DNA of 64,000 bases from Diphasiastrum complanatum (lineage: Eukaryota > Streptophyta > Lycopodiopsida > Lycopodiales > Lycopodiaceae). Of the stretch, positions 1 through 11,461 are shown piece after piece. The DNA is taken from contig CM055107.1 of NCBI GenBank assembly GCA_029204225.1, forward strand, positions 12,320,627 to 12,384,626. The letters run 5' to 3'. Below the pieces are notes generated by a model. It had not been told where the DNA came from, did no database searches, and saw only the letters and a list, made by a program, of their open reading frames with translations. Within the stretch, counting starts at the first letter, position 1. Every line of letters begins with the position of its first letter. Position numbers and translations under genes: made by a program.

Positions 1-1092
1 AATAAATAAAATATAAAAAAAACACTCCAATTGTCATGTACGTACAATAAAGAGAGATTGCTTGCAGGTGAGGATGTGGGGCTGAATCTCCAACCGTTGA
101 AATTATTACACGTGGCATATCTGACACGTGTTGAACATCGAACGGCTGACCGATTTCTCGACATACACGCTGGGTCAACTGCTATAGAAAAACTGATCTC
201 TGACGCCGACGGGGCTCTGCCGGCGCCGGGCTTCGAACCTCGGCCTCGAACACGATCTCTCACACAGGGCCACACAATCTTTTAGATTGAAGTAATTTTA
301 GGGTTGAGCTTTTATATGACAAGTCAGTTCAAGCCCTAAGGCTAGATTTTTATGTTAAATTATCTAACAAGATATCGGGGGCCTTCGTATACTTATTATT
401 AATTGCGAGACCTAAGAAACGCAACATTCCACCCTTGGAACCGTAAGTGGTTTCACAGGGAGTGAGGGCTAAGTGAAGACCGAAAAGGCCCCAAACACTC
501 CATCTTGATTGGTGGAAGCCACTTCAAATGGCATCCCTGCATTTTGCAAAGAGTGCGGGTTCTCTGTAGGTGGCATTGAAAAGTGCTAGCTTTGGGTAAG
601 TCAAGATGATGCCGAATACTTTTTTTACTTTGATAAAAAACATAGATGCCTTATCTACTCTTCTTGAATTTAGGAGTTAGATGGCCTTGCCTCCAAAAGA
701 AAGAGGGTTCCACATAGAATTCGGGGGTAAGGGCCTCTTCACATGAAGCATCACCCAGCCCGTTCTTGACATCTAGAACGGGCTTCGGTTGACAAAACCT
801 GCTTCCAAAATCAGTCGTCAAGTGATAAGAGCCAAAAGTTGGGGAGTCCTTGAGCCATTTCAAGGAGAGAGTTATAATGAGTTGCACTTTGTGCAAAGGC
901 ACTAAGTCATGCAATAAAGAATTCCTTTGAGGTGTGCTCTTGTATTTATGAAATGCATTAATTTGTAAAAAAAATAGCCATTATGGCTTTAGAGTCATAA
1001 AATTTAAAGGGCTTGTTGAAAGTCCTCGAAAAACTTTCATAAATCATAAAACATGCCATAAAAACGAGGTGGTCCACTTGGAGTTGTACATG

Positions 1093-1095
<3 letters not shown>
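1..1095. other. non-coding stretch, no gene recognised
   Basis: No reading frame here resembles a known protein. The only hint is a pol III B-box-like word on the minus strand at 229-239, listed separately. The stretch ends at a compound microsatellite. Confidence 0.6.
229..239 (-). other. B-box-like word, possible tRNA-derived SINE remnant
   Basis: The minus strand reads GGTTCGAAGCC, which fits the pol III B-box consensus GGTTCGANNCC. About 20 bases upstream on the same strand, TGGCCCTGTGTG is a two-mismatch A box. The spacing is shorter than in a tRNA, no cloverleaf can be folded by eye and no tail is seen. It may be a SINE head or chance. Confidence 0.2.
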
Positions 1096-1152
<57 letters not shown>

Positions 1153-1154
1153 AC

Positions 1155-1213
<59 letters not shown>

Positions 1214-1239
1214 TCGATCGATCTCGATCTAGATCGATC
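1096..1239. repeat. duplicated compound microsatellite (TG)n(AG)n x2 plus GATC repeats
   Basis: A run of about 15 TG units passes into about 14 AG/GA units. After a six-base break (ACCATG region) the same TG-then-AG pattern repeats with nearly the same lengths, followed by GATC-rich sequence to about 1239. Repetitive open frames on both strands here (Ser-Leu, His-Thr, Cys-Val and Arg-Glu runs) are artefacts of the repeat. Confidence 0.95.
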
Positions 1240-3038
1240 ATATGTGGTCATCCCCATAGGTCATAGGTGGTCCCATGTAAAGGGAAATCATGTTAAATTT
1301 GCCATTTTGAATAGCATCACTCAACCTATACATAATTGAATGATTTTTATAGTTACCTTTCCATGGTGTCATCCTACCGTGAAAAATGATGAAGTCGTTA
1401 TTTTGGCTCTGATCACTCATGGTCCACATAAAGTGAGTAAATTTTCTAATGACCTTTCTATTGGGTCATCCTCCATAACCAAAATGCATAAAAGCGGCTT
1501 GGCATGACATCCTCACCATCTTTTATGAGACGATCTTCCCGTAGAAACTTTATTGGAAAATCCATTCCCAACACATAAAATGTAAGTTGTCGAGGAGGAT
1601 TTCTCGTTCCTGCACGAGTTGTCAAGAGTCCGAATCCAATGCAATGAGAGTTAGCATCCACCACCAATGCACCCGAGAGGCGAGGAGGAGGACATCCAAG
1701 AAAGATACATTTGCTAATTATGGCAAGGTTTCGAGTTAGAGTTTCAAATCTTGGTTGAGGGCGGTGGACCAAAGTCGCTTGCTGGCACGGAGGCTGGGAA
1801 ACGCCCACACCAATGGCTGTGAAGATCCATCCAAGCTGATCGGTGCTAGGAGCGACGAGGATCTCTTAGAGATTTTCAAGCGACGAGGATCTCTCAAAGC
1901 TTGGGTGAATGAATAGTGGACCAAGATGGGTGTAATCTGATCCGAGCTAGCAAGTGACTAGGGTGGTGAGAATTAGGGCTAAGGATGGAGCTAGGATTAG
2001 GGTTAGGGTTAGGGTTAGGGCCATTGAGGTGGACATGGTGATGCGAGAATGAGAGAGCGAGGTAGCGTTATGGGTTGCTGTGCTCCTGGATGCGGGGCCG
2101 ATCTGCCGCCCATCTCAAAGATAACGAGAACGATCGACGTTGAAACATAAATTATGTATGAAAATGAATGGATCGCGATGAATAAATGAATGAAAGAACA
2201 GAATGATGAGAGTGTGTAGCTGGTGTAGGTTTGTTGGTAGTAGTGTGGTAGGTGTTGCGTGGTATAATAATCAGCTGACTGTTCTGTGATTTCCCCAGGA
2301 ATCGTGGCCTGAAACTGCTGAAAAGGCTGTCTGTAGCGTTTCCGAATTCTCGTGAGAAGTTGGTGGATGGATCGGTATTTTACAGTATAATGCACCGACA
2401 ATCGAAGGAAGGTGAAAGAATGCGAGAGCGATTTTGTAGTTTGGAATCAGGCTGGATCTCTGATTGGCATGCAGGAAGCAGATGATGAAGATCTCAAGCA
2501 TTATTGGCCTGCTGCTTGTTTTTGTGGTGTTACGAAAGTAAGAATGTGATGCTAAAATTTCCGGGGTGATCTTACATATGATTGGATGAAAGTGGTAGAT
2601 ATATTTTAGATTTTATTTGCAAGCTTGTAGTTGCTATTTCTCGAATATTGTAAGTCCTCGTTTGTGTGAACCTATTGGATTAGTAGTTTGTGTTTGTTGT
2701 ATGATGCCAGTGACAGGATATCTTTCAGTTGTAAGTGAGATTTACTAGAGGTTTGAAGAATGTGCTGCACAAAATATCATTGGCGGACGTTAATCTTACA
2801 ACAGAAATGATGAACGTAATAGATGAATTTTAGTTTCTGTTTACAATTTTGTTTTGTATGTCCTTATTCGTGCGACTTAGGGAGCTGTTACTTTGTATCT
2901 TTTGTATAGTTGTGTTGATAGGATATCTTTTCTTTTGTGAACTAGATCTGATAGAGTGATAGAGGTGAGCTTGCCACATATTCGTTCCAAGTACCATCTA
3001 CAACACCAGAAACTGAGCTGTGCAAAATCCGCAATAAC
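1240..3038. other. upstream region of the receptor kinase gene
   Basis: No protein-coding gene is recognised. A minus-strand open frame at 1458-1808 has no recognisable domain and probably occurs by chance. The stretch from about 2,300 to 3,038 should hold the promoter and 5' UTR of the gene starting at 3039. No unambiguous TATA box could be assigned by eye. Four TTAGGG units lie at 1997-2020. Confidence 0.5.
1997..2020 (+). repeat. four tandem TTAGGG units (telomere-like)
   Basis: Four perfect TTAGGG hexamers in a row, about 1 kb upstream of the receptor kinase start. Most plants use TTTAGGG at telomeres, so this is either a short interstitial telomeric repeat of the hexamer type or a telo-box-like element (the reverse strand contains AACCCTAA). 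Confidence 0.9.
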
Positions 3039-6000
3039 TTGATTGAAAATATGGTGTGCGCACTTCTAACAGTTCTAACGTTCTCAATTCTGGTTCCATC
3101 ATTGTGCCTCGTTGCATCATCAAGCGATGCGTCCGCTTTACTCGCCTTGAAGACTGGCATTGTGGATAGCTGGGGACAGCTCGATAATTGGAAAGAAGTT
3201 GCAGGAAGTCCATGTGCATGGACTGGCGTAACATGTAACGGGTTGGGAGCGGTTAGCTCTCTTGATCTCAACTCTCAAAACCTCACTGGCTCTATATCTG
3301 ATGAGATTCAGCTACTGACTAATCTCACATATTTGAATCTAAGTAACAATGGATTCTCAGGCAGATTTCCAGCAGGATTTGCTAATCTGACAAAGCTTGT
3401 GAGGGTAGACATCGGGACCAATGTTTTTGGAGGTCCCTTTCCGCATGGATTTTCCGAGTTGCAAGCTCTCCAATTTTTCAGTGCTTCAAACAATAACTTT
3501 ACAGGACCACTTCCGCTGGAATTCAGCCAGCTTCCAGCACTTGAGTATTTGGATCTCTCAGGAAGCTATTTTGATGGAAGCATTCCTGTAGAATATTGCG
3601 CTATGAGTAACTTGAAGTTGTTGAGATTGTCTTCCAACCTTCTCACTGGAAGCTTGCCGAAAGAACTAGGTAATCTCACGGAGCTTAGATGGTTAGAAAT
3701 CGGATATAATACATACAGTGGTGGAATTCCAATAGAGTTTGGTGAGCTTCAAAAGTTAGGCTATCTTGATATTGCTGGAAGCAACCTCTCTGGAACTATT
3801 CCAAAAGAGCTAGGCCAGTTAACCCTTTGCAACTCAACATTTTTGTTCAAGAATAGATTGACAGGTCCGCTTCCTTCAGAGTTAGGCAACATGTCGAGTC
3901 TCATGTCTCTGGATGTATCTGAGAACAATCTGACAGGCGCCATACCAGACGAGTTGGGGAAGCTACAGAATCTGACTCTACTGAGTCTCATGTTTAACAA
4001 TTTCAGCGGCAATCTTCCAGCCTCTATAGGAGATTTGCCAAATCTTCAAACTCTAAAAATATTCAGCAATTTCTTTACGGGAAGTCTTCCCCCTCGCCTT
4101 GGCTCTGCAAGTTCACTTCAATGGCTAGATGCATCTTCTAATTTCTTCAATGGTTCCATACCTGAGGAAATTTGCAAAGGCGGAGGACTTGTGAAGCTTG
4201 AGCTGTTCTTCAATGATTTATCTGGCGTCATCCCTAACCTGACAAACTGCCAGAACCTAACTCGAGTGAGGTTTCAAGATAATCGGCTAGTTGGGCCTAT
4301 TCCTCAAGGCTTGGGACTTTTGGAGAATTTGACTAGGTTTGAAATCGCCAGAAACAAGATCAGTGGAAGCATACCTGCAGATCTTGGAATGGCTCCTGCG
4401 TTGGCTTTCATCGACCTCTCAAGTAATCTTTTGCAAGGAAGCATACCAAGAGAGATATGGTCGCTTCCAAGTTTGCAGGCCCTGCATGCATCAGGGAACA
4501 ATTTTTTTGGCAGGATTGAAGAGGAAATTGGTAACGCATCAAAAATTTCTGTGCTAGATCTGTCAAACAATTTTCTAACAGGCCCTCTTCCAGACACAAT
4601 CAGGGAGTGTCGGAAGCTTGTCACTCTGGATCTCAGAAACAATAAGCTAAGCGGCGGGCTTCCAAGCGTGTTAGGACATCTGCGTTTTCTGGCTGTGTTG
4701 GATCTCTCACACAACAACTTCAATGGAACTATTCCAATTCCCTTCGAAAATCTCACAAATCTAGAGATGTTTAACATTTCATACAACAATTTGTCAGGGG
4801 CAATACCGTCGCAGGGAATATTCAAGACAGCAAGTGCAAGTTCTTTTGAGGGCAACTTCCTGCTTTGTGGCGGCCCGTTGCCTCCTTGTTCCATAGCAGC
4901 AAATCCTGGGACAGTTTCAGGTCAGGACGCAAAGAGATACCGTCGAAATCTGGCCTGGATCGCGGTGGCAATCTTTGCCATAATACTAGGAGCGCTAATT
5001 ATAGGCGCGCGCTGGTTTTATCTCAGACATGGGCCATTGTTGTACAGAAGATTTAGACGGGATGATTCTGAATTCCCTTGGAAACTTACCGCTTTTCAAA
5101 GATTGGCCTTCACAGCTTCTGACGTTTTGGAGAGCCTACAGGATAAGAATGTCATAGGCAAGGGATCTGCGGGGACTGTTTACAAGGCAGAGATGGGTAG
5201 CGGTGAAATTATAGCAGTGAAGAAACTTCGAACAAGTTTTAAGGAACCTTGGCAAAAGGATCGAGGTTTTTTAGCAGAAGTTGAGGTTCTAGGAGGCATA
5301 AGGCATAGAAACATTGTGAGATTGCTTGGATGTTGTTCCAACAGTGAAACTAATCTTTTGTTGTATGAGTACATGCCTAATGGAAGCCTTGGTGAGCTTT
5401 TACATGGGAAGGATTCCGCACTTGTCCTTGCTGATTGGGTCACAAGATACAACATTGCAGTTGGCGTTGCACAAGGGCTATGCTATTTGCACCATGATTG
5501 TTATCCTGTCATTGTACACCGGGATGTGAAATCCAACAACATTCTACTTAATAGCAAGATGGAAGCTTGTGTGGCTGATTTTGGTGTAGCAAAGCTCGTA
5601 GATTCCAATGAACCTATGTCAAAGATTGCAGGCTCATACGGGTATATTGCCCCAGGTGTGACCACTACAGCCTGTTTCGGATCTGATCGCTATGTCTTCA
5701 GAATTTTCTTCTTGTATGCAGAACTTTGCTGAAAACTAGTTTTCTTCGTATATCTGAAGGAGCTGAACGCTTCATTGTTGTCATTGTTTTATAATAACTT
5801 ATAAAGGTAATCACACTAATTGGAATTTGGCCCTTTTGTGGAATTTGCAGAGTACGCATACACGATGAAAGTCGATGAAAAGAGTGACATATACAGTTTC
5901 GGAGTGGTGTTATTGGAGCTTCTGACAGGTAAAAGGCCGGTTGAACCAGAGTTTGGTGATACTGTCAACATAGTGGAGTGGGTTCGTCATAAAGCTCAAA

Positions 6001-6224
6001 CTAAAGAGCTCATCCTTGAGGTGTTGGAGTCCACGATAGGAGCTGCGTGCAGCTCAGTGCAAGAAGAGATGATGTTAGTGCTGAGAGTTGCTTTGCTGTG
6101 TACAAGCGTAGTGCCTAAAGATCGTCCATCGATGAGGGACGTGGTCACAATGCTTTTAGAGGCCAAGCCCAGAAGAAAGAGCATCATCGAAAAGCTGAAC
6201 CCTGCATCAAAGTTTGTTAAGTAG
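3039..6224 (+). CDS. LRR receptor-like kinase, TDR/PXY-like (two exons)
   Basis: Exons 3039-5655 and 5851-6224 encode 996 residues. Order: signal peptide (about 1-26), LRR N-terminal cap with CAWTGVTC, about 20 plant LRRs (about 70-610), membrane helix (about 638-660), then a Ser/Thr kinase. Kinase motifs are the glycine loop GKGSAG (707-712), AVKK lysine (728), HRD (827-829), DFG (847-849), and an APE motif formed across the splice junction. HRD makes it an RD kinase. The repeats (for example [13 protein letters not shown]) and the kinase tail most resemble subfamily XI receptors of the TDR/PXY group, which bind CLE peptides at the plasma membrane and control vascular stem cells. The ligand here is inferred from family only. 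Met at 3051 (residue 5) is an equally good start; both leave a signal peptide. No disabling mutation is seen. A length of 996 against about 1,040 in Arabidopsis TDR suggests one or two fewer repeats. Confidence 0.93.
5656..5850 (+). other. intron of the receptor kinase gene
   Basis: The donor is CCCCAG|GTGTGA and the acceptor is TTTGCAG|AGTACG. Removing 195 bases restores the Glu of the APE motif and continues into [17 protein letters not shown], the expected kinase subdomains VIII-IX. Without splicing the frame runs to a stop at 5732 and loses the C-lobe. A single intron at this point is usual for subfamily XI receptor kinases. Confidence 0.93.
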
Positions 6225-6370
6225 CAGCATCTCTCATATCAGGTTTCTGAAGCATTGGATATTTTTTCAACCGATGGCTCTCATATATATCACACTAACG
6301 AACCTTCAGTTTTAGTTATTTCCTTTTTACTTGGATATAACTAGTATTCTCTGTTAGACCTCACTCACTT

Positions 6371-6660
6371 GTGTAGGCTGTCAAGGTTTTGGATCCCCTT
6401 GCAAAATGCCTCACAAGGATTCATGTATTAGCTACTTACAAAAGTTGCAAAGAATCAAGAAGATGTATGGCACAGGCGACAGGAGTTCTATTCCGTGTTC
6501 TGACAAACGTCCAAAGAAAAACCATTTGCCTGTGTAAGCTGTCAAGGTTTTTGAACCCCTTGCAAATTCTCCACAAGGAATCAAGTGCTAGTTACTTGCA
6601 GATGCCAGAGATGTATGGCGCAAGTGAGAGGTAGTTATATTGTGTGGCTACTTGTAGTTT
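6371..6660 (+). repeat. diverged tandem duplication, about 161-bp period
   Basis: The segment starting GTGTAGGCTGTCAAGG at 6371 recurs from 6532 as GTGTAAGCTGTCAAGG. Shared wording follows through CCCCTTGCAAA, CACAAGGA, AAGTGCTAG/ATGTATTAG and GATGTATGGC. The copies differ by many substitutions and small indels, so the duplication is old. It lies just beyond the receptor kinase stop. Confidence 0.8.
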
Positions 6661-7536
6661 TTTTAAGGGCTTCTATAATGACCTGACCTTGATGGAGGAA
6701 TAACTAGCTGGTATCCAGTGTGTGTAAAGCTTGTTCAGGTCCCTCTCGTAAAAAGCTTTAGATACAGTGGTCTAGCTTGCAGCCTTGCGGCTTGCCCACA
6801 ACCAGACATATCTATAGTGCAATTTCTGTTTGGGTTCACTGCCCTAACCAAATTGATAAGACTGCTTTGTTGGTGCTGAACAGTGAAAACCCAGGTTGTA
6901 ATCCAGGCCTGAGTGTCCAAGGGACTCTGAGGAGTGGCCTTCTATGTGGCTATCAGATGATATCCAGTGTAAATATTGTACATAAATTATAATGTTACTA
7001 CTGCAATGAATTAGTCACAAATTACAATATACAGAAGATCTATGTTGAGGGCAAATGCTTTTTCTCACATGCTGTTGATTGCTTCCACGTATTAATTATC
7101 TTCATAAATGCAAGGCAGTGTAAAAAGATGTCAACACTTGCGCTACATGTGAATGGTTACCAACAAAAAATGTTAAGTCCTACTGCTGCAGGGAATAACA
7201 ATTTATTCCTGATAGACTTATAAGTATACTAAAAGTGCATTGCTATGAAATTTTAAGATGTTGAAATTTTCCAAGTTATGAACATCTCTCTCTTGCAAAG
7301 TTTGCGAAAAGGCTTGACATGCGGATCACCAAATTCTAGCTAACTCACAATCCCAATAACCAAAACATAAGCTTAATTCACAGTCCCAATAACCAAAAAC
7401 ATTCTTAGATTACTTTTAGTTATCCATTATCATGATAAGTCTTGGATCAAGCTCTCAATGGCCTTGCTTATTGAATGTATTACAAGGCCATCATCTGTAT
7501 TGATGGCAGACTCTTTCAATTTATGTCTTTGTAAGA

Positions 7537-7664
7537 GAGGATGAATGCATTCTATATTCGCCATCTCACATCTATGTTAACTTCCATGCTTTTTCAAATA
7601 GAGGATGAATGCATTCTACATTCGCCATCTCGCAGCTATGTTAACTTCCATGCTTTTTCAAATT
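7537..7664 (+). repeat. tandem duplication, 64-bp unit
   Basis: GAGGATGAATGCATTCTA begins at 7537 and again at 7601, and both 64-bp units continue through CCATCTC and GTTAACTTCCATGCTTTTTC. Only a few bases differ. No coding role is apparent. Confidence 0.93.
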
Positions 7665-8139
7665 AATACATCACTTGATAAAAGAGAATCTTACAAAATA
7701 AAAGGCTTATAATTTTGATAACATGGGTGTAGTTGTAAATTAGAATTGAGAGGTAATTCACTTGGTTGCCATTAAGTTCAAATAATGTCATAAGAAAGAG
7801 TAAGCTATCTTGTTGTGGATCTAGTGTTAGTGGATGTAGTGTTAATGCTTAGATGATATGCGATAAAGAAAATACATTGCTACTCACAACATCGCCTTCT
7901 AAGTAGTTCTAGTTTCTAGTAGCATACATTATCAAGGTGTGAATCCCTTAGATGATCTATCAATATAGGAAGCTTGTTGAGTTTATTATTATTACTATTT
8001 ACTACTAGATTTACATCAAATTTTCATTAACCATCTTGAAATGTACTATGTGAAAGGGAGAACATCACAAAGGAGGCCAAGGCTAGAAGTCTTTTGTTTG
8101 ATCTGGGGTAAAAGAAAGGGCTTGGGGATGGCACACAAG

Positions 8140-8712
8140 CTTTTAATGCCTCTGCGCACGAGGTTGTATCTCGACCCCAGCCTCGTATGACTCGGATGTC
8201 AGAGAGCCGACGTCTTGCCCTGATCGACACTCGAGAATTCTTTTTGCAGGCATCAGCGTCGTGCCCCAACGTGTCCTGGCTCTCGGGCACCCCGTGTTCC
8301 ACGGCCCACCTGTCCCGCGTGCTGGCACCCACTTTTTCTCTGGCACAATTGGCATGCAATTGACCCCACACATCATGGGCATCGGTGCCCACTTGTCTCG
8401 GGCACCGGCACCGGCGCCCATCTCTCCCAGGCACTCACACACATGCAAGATATTGGGGGACTTTTCGGTTATATGGCTTACTGGAAATCTGCCCCCCTTG
8501 CTTATGGGATATTATAGGTGTTGCCACGTGGTGCTCCGGGAGCCAAGCGCACGGAACCAAGAGCCAAAGCCCAGGAGCTAGGAGCCAGTTTCTGAGTGTC
8601 GGGCGCCAAGTGCCGGTGGCTGGGGCAGCCAGGATCCACAAGGGGTGCACGGGGGCGTACATCCCGTATGCCCCCCTATGAGTGATTTATGCTAAGCCAA
8701 AAAAAAAAAAGG
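8140..8712. other. GC-rich island with reiterated GGGCACC / GAGCCA words, ending in poly-A
   Basis: Base composition changes sharply from AT-rich flanks to a GC-rich block. The left half repeats TCGGGCACC, GGTGCCC and GGCACC; the right half repeats GGAGCCA, AAGAGCCAAAG and GGCGCCAAGTGCC. It ends at a run of about 11 A after TAAGCC. Open frames exist on both strands but none resembles a protein. It may be an LTR fragment or a retroposed sequence. Confidence 0.5.
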
Positions 8713-9115
8713 CACACCAAGTATGGAGGGAACCATCGATCTCCACTAAAAAAAGGGGCACATCATTCAAAAAGGATAAAGATTAAAAATCAACTCTTAT
8801 AAAGTCATATCCTCCAAACGATAAAACTATGGCCCTCTGGTTCATCTACACATTATAGGCCCTACATATGAGAAAAGCCCAATTCTTGACAATGTGTTCA
8901 AAACATGGAACAAGGAAAATGGACATTTTAGGAAAAGGTTCCAAATCCAAACTTACAAGATCACATTGGTCATGAAATTGCCCTTAAGGCATTGTACATT
9001 CCATTGGGAAGTGTGATGTCACATCCAAGGGAGGCCAAACAAGCACAATAGTCTTATATGTACACGTTAAAAATCCAAAAGGTAGAAGCAAAGATGCCAT
9101 TACTTTCTTGGAGGA

Positions 9116-9179
9116 GTGTGACAAGGTTCATTTGTCACTACCTAAAAGTGTGACAAGGTTCATATGCCACTACCTAAAA
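9116..9179 (+). repeat. tandem duplication, 32-bp unit
   Basis: GTGTGACAAGGTTCAT begins at 9116 and at 9148. Each 32-bp unit ends CACTACCTAAAA, and the two differ at two bases in the middle. Confidence 0.92.
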
Positions 9180-9209
9180 GTGCCAATTATTGGAAAGGTC
9201 GACTCGAGC

Positions 9210-9337
9210 ATGCAACAAGGCAAAGGGCCACCTTAGGAATAGGTTAAAAAACTAGACCTACAAGATTACAAAGATGCAACAAGGCAAAGGGCCACCTTAG
9301 GAATAGGTTAAAAAACTAGACCTACAAGATTACAAAG
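9210..9337 (+). repeat. perfect tandem duplication, 64-bp unit
   Basis: ATGCAACAAGGCAAAGGGCC begins at 9210 and at 9274, and the two 64-bp units are identical by eye. This indicates a recent duplication, 31 bases after the 32-bp duplication. Confidence 0.96.
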
Positions 9338-9761
9338 ATGCTGGACATTCCATTGGAAAGTGTGATGTTGCACACAAGGGAGGCCAAAAATAGACCAAGT
9401 TTCACACATTTTAGTGGCTGAAAAGATGTGTGGTATGTGTGGGATTATGTGGTCTTGGACTGACATGCAGATCTTGCCAAGGGTCATTCTTGCCTTTTAT
9501 TCCTTTCTCTTCATTTACAAGCTCCTCTTAGTTGTTTTTCACTCATAGGGTGGTTCCTCATTTTGAATTTCCAAATAGCACAGTTTTTGCCATCCAATAT
9601 GTTGTTATCCAACATTAAGAGGAATCTTGATCACCCATTTTAACTTGCTTAATAGCGTCAATCCATGTAATTGCAAGAGAGTTTGAGCTAACACAATCTA
9701 GCAAAGAAAATGATAGGTTGTCCTGAAAAATTTAGGTGGTTGCCTGCCTTGGACAATATAT

Positions 9762-9765
9762 CCCC

Positions 9766-9796
<31 letters not shown>

Positions 9797-9799
9797 AAA
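9762..9799 (+). repeat. homopolymer C25 followed by A13
   Basis: Twenty-five C followed directly by thirteen A, within otherwise ordinary AT-rich sequence. Homopolymers this long are prone to slippage and miscounting. Confidence 0.9.
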
Positions 9800-10460
9800 T
9801 GTCCAAATTACACAATTTTTGGTTCAAACTGTAGGTAGAAGTATGTATCAATCGATGGTAGTGTCAATTCTCTAACATAAATGCATTCTCTAGACGTAAT
9901 TACTCTGTGTGTTTTTGTTGTATACTCTCTTTGACACAGAGGGACAATCCTTAATGTATTAAGGTTGCCAAGTTTTTAGATTTAAGCTAAAACTTCATTT
10001 TCAAATTTTTTTATAAAATGCTAACCCTTCTCGCACTTTGGGCCCCTTCAACATTTCAAAATGGCCACATCAATCCAATAGAGTTTTGCTTATGCATAAA
10101 TTGGAATTTGAAAACTTTAGCTGGTAAAGAAAGAATTTGGGGCCTCAAGTATGAGTAAAGTGGGCCTTACAATCACTATTACAATCCCGCTATTTACAAA
10201 TATAGTGCAATTGTTCAAGCCAACTTATGAACTATCCTATTGACTAATTCCTAATCTAATTTAGCTCCATGGCTATATTTAGCATTGCAATTATGAAGCA
10301 CATGGGCTATGACATTCCCTCTACTTAAGCTTTTTTTTCTCCAAAAATGAAGATTGTATAGTTCTTTGTCAAGTACCTGTGAGAAATTGTAGATTAGTTT
10401 GAGATTTTGGCCAATATGCATTTTAAACTTAGAGAAGATCAAGTCATTGCAACATGGCTT

Positions 10461-10975
10461 CATGTTGGAGAGCAATGATAGGCTTACCTCAAGCAACTAT
10501 TCTACTTGGAAGGTGAGAATGGAGTCTCTCCTCGAGATGAATGATTTGATGGATATTGTTGAAGGTGTGGAGGAAAGACCTTTGGCACCTCAAGAACAAT
10601 TGGGGTATGATAGGAGGGCAAAGAAAGATATTCATGTGATCAAGATGAATGTTACAAATGAACTTCCCAAAGAAGAACTTGGTAACTGTACTTCATCTAG
10701 TGAGGCTTGGGAAGCTTTGAAGAAGCTTTATGAGTCCAACTTTACATCAAGGGTACTATTAGGAGGCAAATCTTTCAATGTATGCAAACAAAGGATGAAA
10801 GCTTTTGTTTTGAGGGTTAAGACATTCAATGATGAGTTAGCACGTATTGATGAAAGCATTAAGATAGTAGAAGGTTGTTCTTAATGGCTTGTTGGATGAT
10901 CATGCTAATCTTGTTCAAAGTTTTGCTATTCAAAAGACTTTGCCAAGTATGGTGGATTTGCAAGAGCTCGGTGAA
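10461..10975 (+). pseudogene. Copia-1 gag remnant
   Basis: The frame from MLESNDRLTSSNYSTWKVRM runs to a stop at 10884 and matches the Copia gag (UBN2/DUF4219-type) region, including EAWEALKKLYES. A frameshift near 10870 moves the coding signal (NGLLDDHANLVQSFAIQ) to another frame, where it is soon lost. Near 11030-11060 only the last half of a zinc knuckle remains (GHFASECF); the first two cysteines are gone. Gag packages element RNA in virus-like particles; this copy cannot. Confidence 0.85.
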
Positions 10976-11146
10976 TGAGGAGTTTAGGCTTCTATCAAGA
11001 GGAGGATCTACTTCCATTTCTAAATTTGGAGAGGACATTTTGCTAGTGAGTGCTTCAAGAAAAAGAGAGATCAAGGTGATAAGCAAGGATTTCTAACTCT
11101 TGATGAGGATGGTGCTGGCAATCAAAACTCAAATGATGATGCTTTT

Positions 11147-11461
11147 GTGATGTCTTCATGTTTGGTTGCTAATGATGGAGATATTTATCCTTGGTGGATT
11201 GATAGTGGAGCAAGCTCACACATGACCTTTCACAAAGATGACCTCACACATGAAGGTGACAAGAGGGTGATCTACATGGCCAATGATGGTGAGTGTGCAA
11301 TCAAAGGGATTGGCACAATTCTTGTTTCTCTCTCTACAAATAGGAATGTTCATTTGAAGGATGTTTTGTTCATTCCATATATTACTAAGAACCTTCTTAG
11401 TGTTAGTCAAATGCTAAAAACAAGGGTCTTAAGGTGGAGTTTGATGGTGATGCATGCTTGA
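11147..11461 (+). pseudogene. Copia-1 protease remnant
   Basis: WWIDSGASSHMT is the Copia aspartic-protease active site (D-S-G). It is followed by the usual Copia wording VLFIPYITKNLLSVSQMLK. A single-base shift near 11415 moves coding to the frame of the integrase section that follows. In a live element this enzyme cleaves the gag-pol polyprotein. Confidence 0.88.

Larger units (their letters stand above)
6225..10398. other. long non-coding region 3' of the kinase gene
   Basis: Apart from the repeats and GC-rich island listed separately, no gene is recognised. The first part should include the 3' UTR of the kinase gene. Around 7811-7852 the wording resembles part of the family A LTR near 40330-40385 (GTTGTGGAT..TAG and GTAGTGTTAATGCTTAG), so an LTR relic may lie here. 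Confidence 0.5.

Noticed and set aside
31-285. Open frame of 84 codons at the window start
   Set aside because: No recognisable domain; composition matches the surrounding non-coding sequence.
1069-1266. Open frames on both strands across the TG/AG microsatellite
   Set aside because: They encode only the translated dinucleotide repeat and have no flanking coding signal.
1458-1808. Minus-strand open frame of 116 codons
   Set aside because: No domain or family recognised; length is within chance expectation for this much sequence.
4304-4894. Minus-strand frame of 196 codons inside the receptor kinase
   Set aside because: It is the antisense shadow of the LRR repeats; the sense frame has clear domains.
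9762-9786. C25 as a regulatory i-motif or G-quadruplex site
   Set aside because: A bare homopolymer far from any gene; slippage or sequencing artefact is more likely.
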